Source: Enterobacterales bacterium (GTDB taxonomy: Bacteria > Pseudomonadota > Gammaproteobacteria > Enterobacterales > Enterobacteriaceae). From it: a stretch of DNA of 64,000 bases. Below, in pieces: positions 12,001 through 18,920 of the stretch. Made by a program: the position numbers and the translations under genes. The stretch spans positions 1 through 64,000 of the forward strand of contig JAATFX010000109.1 of the NCBI GenBank assembly GCA_015654925.1, in the 5' to 3' direction. Numbering within the stretch: the first letter of the stretch is position 1; each line of letters opens with the position of its first letter. Below the pieces are notes generated by a model. That model searched no databases and had not been told where the DNA came from. It worked only from the letters and a program-made list of their open reading frames with translations.

Positions 12001-12784
12001 CGTTCTGGTGGCGCAGGTCACCACCAACGCCAATGGGGAGGCCATCGCCAATCTGGTAAGCAGTACGGCGGGAGGTAGCCTGGTCACCGCCACGTTGGAC
12101 AACGGCAAATTCAGGCAAGTGGGTGTTGTCTTCGCCCAAAATATCTTTATTACCGCCATTAATTTGCTGGAAGATAACGCCACGGCCAATGGTATCGAAG
12201 CCAACGTCGTGGAAATCCATGTCGTCAATGCCCATGGACAACCCGCTGCAAACGTGGCCATCAGCTTAACGGCTGATAACAGCGCCGGCACGTTCCGGGT
12301 GATTTCCCCGCCGGACGCCAGGACCAACGCCCAGGGAATTATCAACCTGCAATATACGTATACGCGCCTGGGCTCCCTGACCGTAACGGCCAGCGACGCT
12401 GCGGGAGCAACGTTGTCCGGCCCCGGCGGGCAATTTACCATACCATCCATATCCGTACAGGCCGTTGTAGATTTCGCCGCCGCCAACGGCACCGATCGCG
12501 CCTCGGCGATACCGACGGTAACCACCGCGCGAGGCCAACCGGCGGTTAATACCCGGCTGACGGTGAGTATAATGCGCAGCCAGGCCGGTCAATTATTTGC
12601 GTTCCCCGCCACGCCAATCACGGCGATAGTGACTACCGATGGACAGGGGCAAGCTTTCGCCGAAGCGGTAAGTTCCACCCCCGGATTCAATCTTTTCTTT
12701 ATTTTCTCAATGCCGGATGTAAACGAAGACGGTACCGGCACGATGAATAGCACGGGTTCTAACCAGGAGATTGAATTTTATTAA
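6032..12784 (+). CDS. Giant inverse autotransporter, intimin/invasin family adhesin
   Basis: A 2250-aa outer-membrane adhesin. Domains in order: an extended signal peptide (basic region near 22-36, hydrophobic core about 37-62, likely cleavage near ASA at 64-66); a LysM peptidoglycan-binding domain (about 78-126); a low-complexity linker; the inverse-autotransporter beta-barrel (about 194-440), closing with the characteristic NNDIVLEYQK; a divergent Ig domain (about 440-545); then about 15 close Big-1 repeats of near 100 residues and two divergent ones to the C-terminus. In this family the barrel exports the C-terminal passenger to the cell surface. No C-type-lectin tip domain is seen; the protein ends in an Ig-like module. 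AGGG sits eight bases before the ATG. The size is far above intimin or Yersinia invasin. Receptor and host are unknown; a role in surface adhesion or host contact is inferred from the family. Confidence 0.93.
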   Translation: MFDSFNDLFNKCCKLFILRFEKRASLVQSRRLYRRHLYLLAWLNISIQLLLPVCLSFTPLIAAASARQSQDVIASEPYVLGLNETVFTVARQHGLTLDQLKKLNQFRTFAKPFTELAVGDEIDIPLTTPGLTQNAAFGTLSATPPAAAAAPRLRGSDHKPSWNEQLSRSALPGAHTEGPASGMARSAVSGEVSQAAQQWLGQFGTARLQLNVDDNFHLDGSALDLLIPLYDQPKDLLFTQLGARNKDGRNTVNLGAGVRSWQGDWMLGMNAFYDDDITGNNRRMGMGFEAWRDYLKLSANNYFRLSDWHQSRDLDDYNERPANGYDIRAEAFLPAYPQLGGKLTFEQYRGDKVALFGKDNLQKDPYAVTLGLNYTPVSLVTIGADHREGKGNASDTRLNIQMNYRFGDAWQTQIDPASVASMRTLAGTRYDLVDRNNDIVLEYQKQQVIHLRLPAEVNGSEREQATVVAQVTSKYGLDRIDWDTAALAAAGGGITQIGQNTLAITLPPYQRAGAASNIYDLSAVAHDIKQNASNRATTRIEVLPAAAEITAANLTVTKDGSVANGSAANAVRAVVTDAGGNPVAGQTVIFTAANGASITTVIGTSGADGVVTATLTNTLAGVSAVTASLNSSRQTVNTTFIADSGTAQIADGNLTVTKNNAVANGHDNNAVQAKVTDAHGNPLAGQTVTFTAANGAVLAHATVVTGADGSAEVILTNTRTGISTVTATLGNAGDRSVDTTFIGDIATARIAAGDLTVLRDNAAADGTQTNAVRAKVTDAQGNPLAGQTVTFKATNGATLAVIQVVTDAHGIAETTLTNTVAGISNITASLTNGNNQSVDIRFVADNVTARIADGDLMVTKNDALADGHDANRVQARITDAQGNPLPDQTVTFIAGNGASLSATTVVTGVDGIAAVTLTNTLAGTSAVTASLSNGNHRTVDTRFIANAATARIISITVTKDGALANATDANAVRAQVVDAHGNPLTGLTVTFSATNGASLAQTTVATVTGGFADVTLTSTTAGASTVTAGLTNGSSQAVDAHFIADGNTARIVNLTVTENGAVANGTSANGVRAVVVDAHGNPLVDQTVVFSVTNGAILAHTSVTTVAGGFADVTLTNTAAGASTVAASLANGSSQTADVEFVADGNTAHVISLVATTNNVLANGTDTNVVEARIVDAHGNPLANQAVAFSATNGAALVNATVVTGTNGLANATLTNTAAGASVVTASLANGSSRTVDTYFIADSNTAHISILTVTKDNSVANGADANEARALVVDGQGNPLTGQTVAFSAANGAILAHATVVTDANGIADNAFTNTVAGTSAVTASLGNGSSRTENSQFIANAATAHIVSLSVTHNDAAANGSASNGVRAEVADAHGNPLTNLAVSFSATNGATLSNAMVNTTPGGLADATLTNTVAGTSAVTASLANGSSQMAFTNFVADSNTAHISILTVTRDNAAANGTDANGVRALVMDANGNPLTGQVVTFSAANGATLAHTTVTTGVDGLADDTLTNTAAGVSAVTASLGSGSNQMVNTTFIADSATARIISLTVTNDGAAANGTSTNGARALVVDAHGNPLAGIEITSSATNGATLTQTMVTTGAGGLADITLANTAAGISAVTASLSNGSTQTAYVNFVADANTARIVSLTVVQDGSAANGSDANEVRVIITDAHNNPLTGINVTFSATNGATLAQGSVVTGPGGIADNGLTSTLAGDSMVTASLGNGQSEMKTTHFIADAATARIVSLTVTRDGSLANGSDANTVRAVVADAHNNLLIGVNVNFNATNGATLSQGSVVTGTDGIVDNSLTNTLAGDSVITASLATGSIQTASVSFNADPSTARLATLTVTHDGSAANGSDANTVQAVVTDAHNNPLIGINVTFSATNGAALALGSVTTGAGGVADNSLTNTVAGTSAVTATLGNGATLTENTTFIPDSAGAEILEANLTVTTNNSPADGTTPNTVRAVVTDAFGQPMPGQAVTFTANNGASVLVAQVTTNANGEAIANLVSSTAGGSLVTATLDNGKFRQVGVVFAQNIFITAINLLEDNATANGIEANVVEIHVVNAHGQPAANVAISLTADNSAGTFRVISPPDARTNAQGIINLQYTYTRLGSLTVTASDAAGATLSGPGGQFTIPSISVQAVVDFAAANGTDRASAIPTVTTARGQPAVNTRLTVSIMRSQAGQLFAFPATPITAIVTTDGQGQAFAEAVSSTPGFNLFFIFSMPDVNEDGTGTMNSTGSNQEIEFY
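7670..12139 (+). repeat. Fifteen tandem ~300-bp Big-1 coding repeats
   Basis: About fifteen head-to-tail units averaging 298 bp encode Big-1 domains inside the adhesin gene. Each unit carries variants of ANGxDANxVRA, then V.DAHGNPL, the core FSATNGA and the end block AGxSAVTASL. Units in the middle share long nearly identical stretches at DNA level, which suggests unequal recombination or gene conversion. Two more divergent units follow to the stop codon. Confidence 0.9.
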
Positions 12785-12792
12785 TACAACTT

Positions 12793-12857
12793 GATGATGA
12801 GGCGGGCACAATAAATTAACCATTGTGCCCGTTTCATCATCGGCAATGCCTTTTTTT
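12793..12857 (+). terminator. Terminator after the invasin gene
   Basis: A long imperfect hairpin (GATGATGA..GGGCACAAT with ATTGTGCCC..TCATC, 12793-12841) is followed by a short GGCA/TGCC stem and seven T residues at 12851-12857. It begins eight bases after the stop codon and should separate the adhesin transcript from the next gene. Confidence 0.7.
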
Positions 12858-12872
12858 AGCCGACGCGGCGGT

Positions 12873-12888
12873 AAAAAAGAACATTGAA
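12873..12888 (+). promoter_or_regulatory. Shared 16-bp element upstream of island member 4
   Basis: The sequence AAAAAAGAACATTGAA occurs here, 74 bases before the start codon at 12963. It occurs again identically at 15144-15159, 69 bases before the start codon at 15229. The similar distance to two paralogous genes suggests a duplicated promoter or regulator site. It could also be simply a remnant of duplication of the whole upstream region. Confidence 0.45.
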
Positions 12889-12962
12889 CAATCCAATGCA
12901 CCCGGTAAAGTCTATATTAATTAAAAATTTCAGCCGGTTTATTAAAAGCTAAGGAAAACACC

Positions 12963-13964
12963 ATGCCTAACCAAGTTACGGTATACGCCATCCCTACGGC
13001 AATCAGGCCAAACCCGAATGAGACCAAATTAACCACGGTATTTGCCAGGGTCACGGATAGTTTAACCGGCGCATTGCAGTCCAACGTATCGGTAATATTC
13101 TCCACCACCACATTCAATGCCGTAATTGCCTCCCCTAATGCGACTACCAACGCTTCCGGAGTGGCTGAGACCGGCGTAACTTTCCCCGTACCGGCGGCAG
13201 GCCAAACAGGGCAAGGCATTGTCCCCGTGACCGGCACGATAGCCGACGGCAGCGCCACGGTATTACTGAATTTCTTTAGCCCCGATCTCTCCAAGGTTTA
13301 TGTCACCAATGCATTTAATAATATAATCACTCCTGAGGCAATTAATAGTGGAATTCAAGCAATAGTCTATTTCCCCCCTGCGATAAGCATCGGAACCGTG
13401 ATTAATTTACACTGGGGGGCGCATTCGGTCCAGCACGTATATACCGGCGGCGCCCTGGTATGGGTGATCGACATTTTGGCTTCATTTATTTCCTCGCAGG
13501 TATTATCCAACGGTGCTTACCTTATATGGTATACCCTGCTAGATCCATTTGGAAATATATCAGGCGCGGAACCCATAGAGGTTACAGTACGCAATAGCCC
13601 TTTCAGTACCCCTACGCTGCTACGCCCTCTGCTGCCCGCCGGCCTGTACAATACCATTAACCTGGCCACGGCGACGGCGGGGGTAAGCATCACCATTCCC
13701 GGCGGCCAGCCTGATATTGTAACGGGCGACAGATACAGGGCCTATTTAGTCACGTCAACTTATGCCGGCACCCGGCTCAATAGCGTTATGTTCGGGATAG
13801 GAATCGCAACGCCTAATGTTAATATAACGGTACCCATTCCGTTTAATAACTTGCAGGGATATAACGGCGTGTATGGTGATATCTACTACGAAATTTATAA
13901 TAACGCTGCGGGTAAACTCTTAACATCATTTACCACCAGGGCCATTATCGATACCGTGGCCTGA
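12963..13964 (+). CDS. Ig-like domain protein without signal peptide (island member 4)
   Basis: A 333-aa protein with two parts. Residues about 1-105 form a Big-1-like domain (VTDSLTGALQSNVSV, then TNASGVAETGVTF). Residues about 108-333 form a conserved region starting near VYVTNAFNNIITPEAI, with an Ig-like block VLSNGAYLIWYTL, the segment ITIPGGQPDIV and the end block LQGYNGVYGDIYYEI..SFTTRAIIDTV. The same two-part plan is seen in the next two genes. No signal peptide or membrane helix is present. AAGGA lies seven bases before the ATG. It is the first of four tandem paralogues downstream of the adhesin. The function is not known from any family I recognise. Confidence 0.7.
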   Translation: MPNQVTVYAIPTAIRPNPNETKLTTVFARVTDSLTGALQSNVSVIFSTTTFNAVIASPNATTNASGVAETGVTFPVPAAGQTGQGIVPVTGTIADGSATVLLNFFSPDLSKVYVTNAFNNIITPEAINSGIQAIVYFPPAISIGTVINLHWGAHSVQHVYTGGALVWVIDILASFISSQVLSNGAYLIWYTLLDPFGNISGAEPIEVTVRNSPFSTPTLLRPLLPAGLYNTINLATATAGVSITIPGGQPDIVTGDRYRAYLVTSTYAGTRLNSVMFGIGIATPNVNITVPIPFNNLQGYNGVYGDIYYEIYNNAAGKLLTSFTTRAIIDTVA

Positions 13965-13999
13965 TCGGCCCCGTTATTTTTTTAACCGCAGAGGGCATA

Positions 14000-15028
14000 A
14001 TGGTCCAACAAATTTCCCTTAGCGCACAGCCGCAGTCGCTGGCGCCGCTACCGGCCGGCAACAGCGCTGAGATAATAGCAACGGTGATCGATAGCTCTAC
14101 TCGCCAACCGGTGGAGGGCGTGTGGGTAAATTTTACCACCGCCGTGCGCTATACCTATCTTAACCCTGCCGTGGGAATGACCAATGCGCAAGGCCAGGCG
14201 CGGGCGCAGCTGACCTATCCAACCAGCAATGCCATAGGCCTTTCAGGGGAAGGGGTGATACCGGTTACCGCATCAATTACCGGCGCAAGTGCTGGAATAT
14301 TAATTAATTTTTACAGCATTGACTTTCGCCGGATTTATATTACCAATGCCCTCTCGAATAACTTGGGAATAACTAAGATAGATGCTAACTCCATTAAAGC
14401 CGGCATTCAGGCAATTGTCTATTATCCGGCTGATATGAAAATAGGCGACATCATAAATTTTCATTGGGAAAATTTCACCTTACAAAAAATCTATACTGGT
14501 ATAGATACGGCGTGGGTGATAAATGTGCAAGAAGTTTTTATCCCAGCGCAGGTATTATCCAATGGTAGATATAAAGTATGGTATACCATTCAAGATAATG
14601 CATCCAATATTATGGGGTCATTTCCCCTGTCCGTTGAAGTCACCGGCAGCCCCTACACCCAACCGGTGCTATTACGCCCGGCGCTGCCAGACAATCCGTA
14701 CGGTATTATCAACCAGGCCGCGGCGCTGGCGGGCACCCGAGTGGTAATCCCCGGCGGGCAGGCGCAATTGGCGTTAAATGATATATGTTATATCAATTTA
14801 GTGACCTCTACATTTAACGGTGCTTACATCCGCAGCATGCCGTTGGGCAGCATACCGGTGACAACCCTCGGCGTTAACCTGGAGATCACGGTTCCTTATG
14901 CCGCTTTGCAAGGTTATGACGGCGCTTATGGCGATTTTTATTATGAAGCCGTAAAACAAAACGCCCAGCGATATTTATCGTTTTCCACCCGCGCCATTAT
15001 AGACACCGTGCCGCCCGGAGGGAATTAA
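14000..15028 (+). CDS. Ig-like domain protein without signal peptide (island member 5)
   Basis: A 342-aa paralogue of the gene just upstream, 35 bases away and probably cotranscribed. The N-terminal Big-1-like domain (about 1-110, with IIATVIDSSTRQPVEGVWV and TNAQGQARAQLTY) is followed by the shared region. This opens near IYITNALSNNLG and contains VLSNGRYKVWYTI, VVIPGGQAQLAL and the C-terminal block LQGYDGAYGDFYYE, ending in IIDTVPPGGN. GAGGG precedes the ATG. Like its relatives it lacks a recognisable export signal. The terminal PPGG sequence resembles inter-domain linkers of repetitive surface proteins, which may mean the modules were once part of a longer chain. That is speculation. Confidence 0.7.
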   Translation: MVQQISLSAQPQSLAPLPAGNSAEIIATVIDSSTRQPVEGVWVNFTTAVRYTYLNPAVGMTNAQGQARAQLTYPTSNAIGLSGEGVIPVTASITGASAGILINFYSIDFRRIYITNALSNNLGITKIDANSIKAGIQAIVYYPADMKIGDIINFHWENFTLQKIYTGIDTAWVINVQEVFIPAQVLSNGRYKVWYTIQDNASNIMGSFPLSVEVTGSPYTQPVLLRPALPDNPYGIINQAAALAGTRVVIPGGQAQLALNDICYINLVTSTFNGAYIRSMPLGSIPVTTLGVNLEITVPYAALQGYDGAYGDFYYEAVKQNAQRYLSFSTRAIIDTVPPGGN

Positions 15029-15143
15029 CGACTGTAACCCGATATCTCCCGCATAACGCATCATGGGGTTAGTTAAAAATGATAGTAATAAAAAGTCGCT
15101 AAATAAACGGATGAAAATGTTTTTATTTAACTGACCAACACGC

Positions 15144-15159
15144 AAAAAAGAACATTGAA
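15144..15159 (+). promoter_or_regulatory. Shared 16-bp element upstream of island member 6
   Basis: Identical copy of the 16-mer at 12873-12888, here in the 200-base gap between members 5 and 6. It implies that member 6 has its own promoter or regulator site in common with member 4. Confidence 0.45.
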
Positions 15160-15228
15160 TTTCTATCTGTTACCCATTAGATCTGTATAGAGAGTTATCA
15201 ATGTTTAGCTCACCTTAAGGGAGTCATC

Positions 15229-16218
15229 ATGTCGAACCAGATTACCATTACCGCCAACCCCAGATTCCAGGAGGCGCGACCTGCGGGCGCCACCGCCGAT
15301 ATTACCGCAACGGTGCGTAATCCCCGCACCCATCAGCCCGTGGCTGGCGTCCAGGTCGATTTTAAGAGCAGCGTGCCGCAGGTGGGGTTTAGCCATACCC
15401 GGGTAACCACCGATCATCAGGGTATCGCGCATACGACGATAACTTACCCGGCTACTCCCGGCACGGGCGGAAGCGGCACCCTCCCCATCAGCGCATCCAT
15501 CAACGGGAACGGCGCATCGGTAGAGTTAATCCTATACAGCAGCGCCCTGCGTCCGGCCTACATAACCAATTTGGCGCCAGGCAATATTATTAATGACAAG
15601 TCCATTGCCGCCGGTATTCAGGCCATTATATATATTCCTGACAGCGTCTTGCCGGGTAACATTATTACCCTGTTTTGGGGTAGTGAATCTGTTCAGCGTG
15701 CATATAATGGCGATAACTTCCCCTGGATCATCGATATCGCCGAGGTATTCGACGATGCCGATGTATTAAGCAATGGTAATTATCTGGTGTTTTATAGCTT
15801 AAGCGATAATGTCGGCAACACCGCCGATGCCAAACCGCTGGAAATAAAAGTCCGATGCTCACCAGCGGCCGTGCCGACATTACTGGCGCCGGTGGTGCCG
15901 ACGGAGCACCAGGGTTTGGTGAATATTTCCGATACCGTCGCCGATGTGAACATTATTATCCCTGGCGATCAGCCTGCTATTGCGGTGGATGACGAATATC
16001 GCCTGATTTTAGTGATAAAAAACCCCCGGGGTAAAACCATCCGCAGCACTATCGTCAAAGAGGGAAAGTTCGAGGACGCAGCAGATATTGCAATACCAGT
16101 TAATCTAAAAGAACTACAAGGATATGATACGGCATCGGGGCAATTTTTTTATGAAATAAGTAAAGATGAACAAAAGCTCGTTTCATTTACCACCAGCGTG
16201 GCATTAGCGGCATACTAA
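15229..16218 (+). CDS. Ig-like domain protein without signal peptide (island member 6)
   Basis: A 329-aa paralogue with the same plan. It has an N-terminal Big-1-like domain (about 1-105; ITATVRNPRTHQPVAGVQV, TDHQGIAHTTITY). The shared region begins near AYITNLAPGNII, with VLSNGNYLVFYSL and IIIPGDQPAIAV. The C-terminal block LQGYDTASGQFFYEIS is more diverged and lacks the DTVPPGG ending of its neighbours, finishing in VALAAY. A strong AAGGGAG precedes the ATG, and the leader TCATCATG resembles that of the next gene. No signal peptide is seen. The divergence of the C-terminus suggests it is the most altered copy. Confidence 0.7.
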   Translation: MSNQITITANPRFQEARPAGATADITATVRNPRTHQPVAGVQVDFKSSVPQVGFSHTRVTTDHQGIAHTTITYPATPGTGGSGTLPISASINGNGASVELILYSSALRPAYITNLAPGNIINDKSIAAGIQAIIYIPDSVLPGNIITLFWGSESVQRAYNGDNFPWIIDIAEVFDDADVLSNGNYLVFYSLSDNVGNTADAKPLEIKVRCSPAAVPTLLAPVVPTEHQGLVNISDTVADVNIIIPGDQPAIAVDDEYRLILVIKNPRGKTIRSTIVKEGKFEDAADIAIPVNLKELQGYDTASGQFFYEISKDEQKLVSFTTSVALAAY

Positions 16219-16415
16219 TATTATTCAGACAATGCCGGCATAAAAATATAAAATTTATTCTAATTTTTGCAATTAAGGCAATTTCCTTTTTTAAAGGTAA
16301 ACTGCGGCAAAAATGGAAATTGATTATTTTGTTCTTTTGTTCGAATATAAAACAGCAATGCAGAAATAAGTAATAACTTCCCTGTTAATCGCTCATCATT
16401 AATAAAGGAATCATC

Positions 16416-17153
16416 ATGGCAAACCATATTATTAATACAACACCACCCGATCCGTTCGCAAGTGATTTACGTCCGGTATATGTCACCAACGCGCCTAATA
16501 ATATTATTAACGCTCAAGGTATTGCCGCTGGCATTCAGGCCATTGTTTATATACCCACCAATATCGTAATCGGTAACCGCATTGTTTTCCATTGGGGCGA
16601 TAAACTTGTGGAAAGAGCCTACGTTGGCGGTAATGTTCCTTGGGTAATTGATATCAAAGAATCATTCGTCACCACTGAAGTATTAAGCGACGGCACCTAT
16701 GATGTAAGTTATGATATCATCGACAATGTCGGGAATGAGCAAAGCGCAGATCCTGTTGTCATTACGGTGCAAGGCAGCACCGTAACTGCGCCGACGCTGT
16801 TAGCACCCACCCTTCCCGCCGGACTTTACGGTAATATCAATCAGCAAAGCGCGCAAAATAACTATACGGTAACCATTCCGGGCGGTCAGCCGGGAGTCGC
16901 GGATGGCGATACCTGGAAACTCTATTTACGCACCAGCCAGTATAGCGGCACGGAAATCAATCTTCGTCAGGTTGACACCGGTACGATCGCCGGCACCGCG
17001 GCCATTGAGGTCGTTGTCGCTTATTCCTTCTTACAGGGATACGATGGGGTATTCGGCGATTTCTATTATGAAATCGACAAGCCCGTCGGCGCCGATCTCG
17101 TTTCCAGGACGACTCGCGCCAATATCGACACCGTTCCGCCTGGCGGCTTTTGA
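16416..17153 (+). CDS. Short Ig-like domain protein lacking the Big-1 domain (island member 7)
   Basis: A 245-aa paralogue corresponding only to the C-terminal region of the three preceding genes. After about 20 residues it enters YVTNAPNNIINAQGIAAGIQ, then VLSDGTYDVSYDI, VTIPGGQPGVADGD and the end block LQGYDGVFGDFYYEI, finishing in DTVPPGGF. The N-terminal Big-1-like domain is missing, evidently by a clean internal deletion that kept the start region: the initial MANH resembles MSNQ and MPNQ of its relatives. AAAGGA precedes the ATG. This shows that the C-terminal region is a separable unit and probably the conserved functional part of the family. No signal peptide; function unknown. Confidence 0.7.
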   Translation: MANHIINTTPPDPFASDLRPVYVTNAPNNIINAQGIAAGIQAIVYIPTNIVIGNRIVFHWGDKLVERAYVGGNVPWVIDIKESFVTTEVLSDGTYDVSYDIIDNVGNEQSADPVVITVQGSTVTAPTLLAPTLPAGLYGNINQQSAQNNYTVTIPGGQPGVADGDTWKLYLRTSQYSGTEINLRQVDTGTIAGTAAIEVVVAYSFLQGYDGVFGDFYYEIDKPVGADLVSRTTRANIDTVPPGGF

Positions 17154-17256
17154 AAACCGCTGGCGAACATAAACCGTTCTAGGCAAAATAGCGGCGAGGA
17201 CACACGTAGCCGCACCCGTTAGGCGCTGTGGGTTTTGACTCTGAACCATTGGGAAA

Positions 17257-17292
17257 AGGGATGATGGATTACTGAAAATCATCCCTGCTTTA
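17257..17292. terminator. Bidirectional terminator between the island and livF
   Basis: A perfect 9-bp stem (AGGGATGAT at 17257-17265, ATCATCCCT at 17278-17286) is followed on the + side by GCTTTATTTATT and flanked on the other side by an A-run. It lies between convergent genes, so it can end both the Ig-gene and the liv transcripts. Confidence 0.7.
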
Positions 17293-17331
17293 TTTATTGT
17301 CCAAACCATACCCCGCGTAATCCTTGCCGGC

Positions 17332-18048
17332 CTAAACTCCCCCCAGATACGCCTTGCGCACTTCCTGGTTATCCAATAGCTCTGTTCCGGTGCCGCTCAG
17401 GCGGATTTGCCCGTTCACCATCACGTAACCCCGATCGGACAACTTAAGCGCATGATGGGCATTTTGCTCCACCAGGAAAATAGTCATGCCGTTTTGGGCT
17501 AACTCGCGCAGGGTCTGGAAGATCTGTTTGACGATAATCGGCGCCAGCCCCAGGCTGGGTTCGTCCAGCAACAGCAATTTAGGACGGCTCATCAGCGCCC
17601 GCGCGATGGCCAGCATTTGCTGCTCGCCGCCCGACATGGTCATCGCCCGCTGGTTGCGCCGCTCCCTCAGGCGGGGAAACAGCTCGAACATGCGTTGCAA
17701 ATCCTCCGCCTCATAGCGGTTGCCGATGGGAATGGTGCCCATCAGCAGGTTTTCCTCCACCGTCATATCCGGGAACACCCGGCGCCCCTCCGGCGCCTGG
17801 GCAATGCCGTTGGCGGCGATATAATGGGTGGATTTGGCGCTGATATCGGCGCCGCGAAATAAAATTTGCCCGGCGGCGATGCGCGGCTGGCCGAAGATCG
17901 ACATCAGCAGCGTCGACTTGCCGGCGCCGTTGGCGCCAATCAGCGCCACCGTCTCCCCTGCGTTGACCTGCAGCGAGACCTGCTGCAATGCCTGGATTGG
18001 ACCATAAAACACATCCACCGCGCGAAATTCCAGCATAGGTTCACTCAT
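17332..18048 (-). CDS. livF: Branched-chain amino acid ABC transporter ATPase LivF
   Basis: ATP-binding subunit (238 aa) of a LIV-type high-affinity importer for leucine, isoleucine, valine or related amino acids. It acts at the cytoplasmic face of the inner membrane with LivG. Walker A GANGAGKST (about 37-45), signature MSGGEQQ, Walker B LLLLDEP and the switch histidine region VEQNAHHA are present. The length and the region after Walker B (SLGLAPIIVKQIF) are typical of LivF rather than LivG. Its start codon overlaps the stop of livG by four bases (ATGA type), implying translational coupling. It is last in the livHMGF order. Confidence 0.95.
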   Translation of the reverse strand: MSEPMLEFRAVDVFYGPIQALQQVSLQVNAGETVALIGANGAGKSTLLMSIFGQPRIAAGQILFRGADISAKSTHYIAANGIAQAPEGRRVFPDMTVEENLLMGTIPIGNRYEAEDLQRMFELFPRLRERRNQRAMTMSGGEQQMLAIARALMSRPKLLLLDEPSLGLAPIIVKQIFQTLRELAQNGMTIFLVEQNAHHALKLSDRGYVMVNGQIRLSGTGTELLDNQEVRKAYLGGV

Positions 18049-18920
18049 AGGGCCACCTCTTCCTCGTCGGCGCCGAGGTAGGCGGCGATCACGCTCTCAT
18101 TATTCTGGATCTCACGGGGGGTGCCCCGGGCAATCACGTCGCCGTGATCGAGCACGATGATATGGTCGGAAATCTCCATTACCATGCCCATGTCATGTTC
18201 GATCAGCAATACCGTTATCCGGTGGGTATCGCGCAGGAAACGAATGATGCCGCTTAAGCGGCGGGTTTCCACCGGGTTGAGCCCCGCGGCCGGCTCGTCC
18301 AGGCAGATGACTTCGGGGTTGGTGCACATGGCCCGGGCAATCTCCAGCCGCCGCTGCTGGCCGTAGGACATCTCCCCGGCCAGGCGGTTGGCGCTGTCCA
18401 CCAAATCCACCACCTCCAGCCAATAAAAGGCGCGGTCCAAGGCGCGGCTTTCGGCGCGCCGGTAGGCCGGGGTATTGAGCACGCCGGCCAGCAGGTTGCG
18501 GTTGGTCAACATATGCTGGGCCACCAGCAGGTTCTCCACTACCGACATTTCCCGGAACAGGCGGATATTCTGGAAGGTGCGCGCCAATCCGGCGCGGTTG
18601 ACCCGGTGGGTGCCGCCGAACATCTTGAAAAAGGTGCGGGTCGCCAGCCGCGCCGGATGTATCCAGTCGCCGGCGCGGAATTTTTGTCCCAACACCTGGA
18701 TAATATCCGTGGGGCGCTGGCGCGTATTGAGCATAATGCTGCCGCCGGTGGCCTGGTAAAACCCGGTCAGGCAGTTAAACACCGTGGTCTTCCCCGCGCC
18801 GTTGGGGCCGATCAGCGCGGTAATCGACCCCCGCCGCACGTCAAGGTTCACATCGTTCAGGGCTTTGATGCCGCCGAAATGCATCATCAAGTGCTCGACG
18901 CTGAGAATGTTATCGCTCAT
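18045..18920 (-). CDS. livG: Branched-chain amino acid ABC transporter ATPase LivG
   Basis: The second ATPase subunit (291 aa) of the LIV-type importer. Walker A GPNGAGKTT (about 37-45), signature MSYGQQRRLE and Walker B ICLDEPAAGLNP are intact. The long insert between Walker A and the signature (residues about 70-150) and the C-terminal REIQNNESVIAAYLG are characteristic of LivG. It overlaps livM and livF by four bases on each side, so the operon is tightly coupled. Confidence 0.95.
   Translation of the reverse strand: MSDNILSVEHLMMHFGGIKALNDVNLDVRRGSITALIGPNGAGKTTVFNCLTGFYQATGGSIMLNTRQRPTDIIQVLGQKFRAGDWIHPARLATRTFFKMFGGTHRVNRAGLARTFQNIRLFREMSVVENLLVAQHMLTNRNLLAGVLNTPAYRRAESRALDRAFYWLEVVDLVDSANRLAGEMSYGQQRRLEIARAMCTNPEVICLDEPAAGLNPVETRRLSGIIRFLRDTHRITVLLIEHDMGMVMEISDHIIVLDHGDVIARGTPREIQNNESVIAAYLGADEEEVAL

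Noticed and set aside
7670-12139. Regular 300-bp periodicity that might suggest a CRISPR or satellite array
   Set aside because: The units are coding, in frame, and encode Big-1 domains. They lack short direct repeats with unique spacers.
7388-12592. Long open frames on the minus strand opposite the adhesin repeats, up to 618 codons
   Set aside because: They mirror the repeated, GC-rich Ala/Gly/Thr/Asn codons of the adhesin gene. Their translations are low-complexity, without family resemblance or ribosome-binding sites, so they are shadows.
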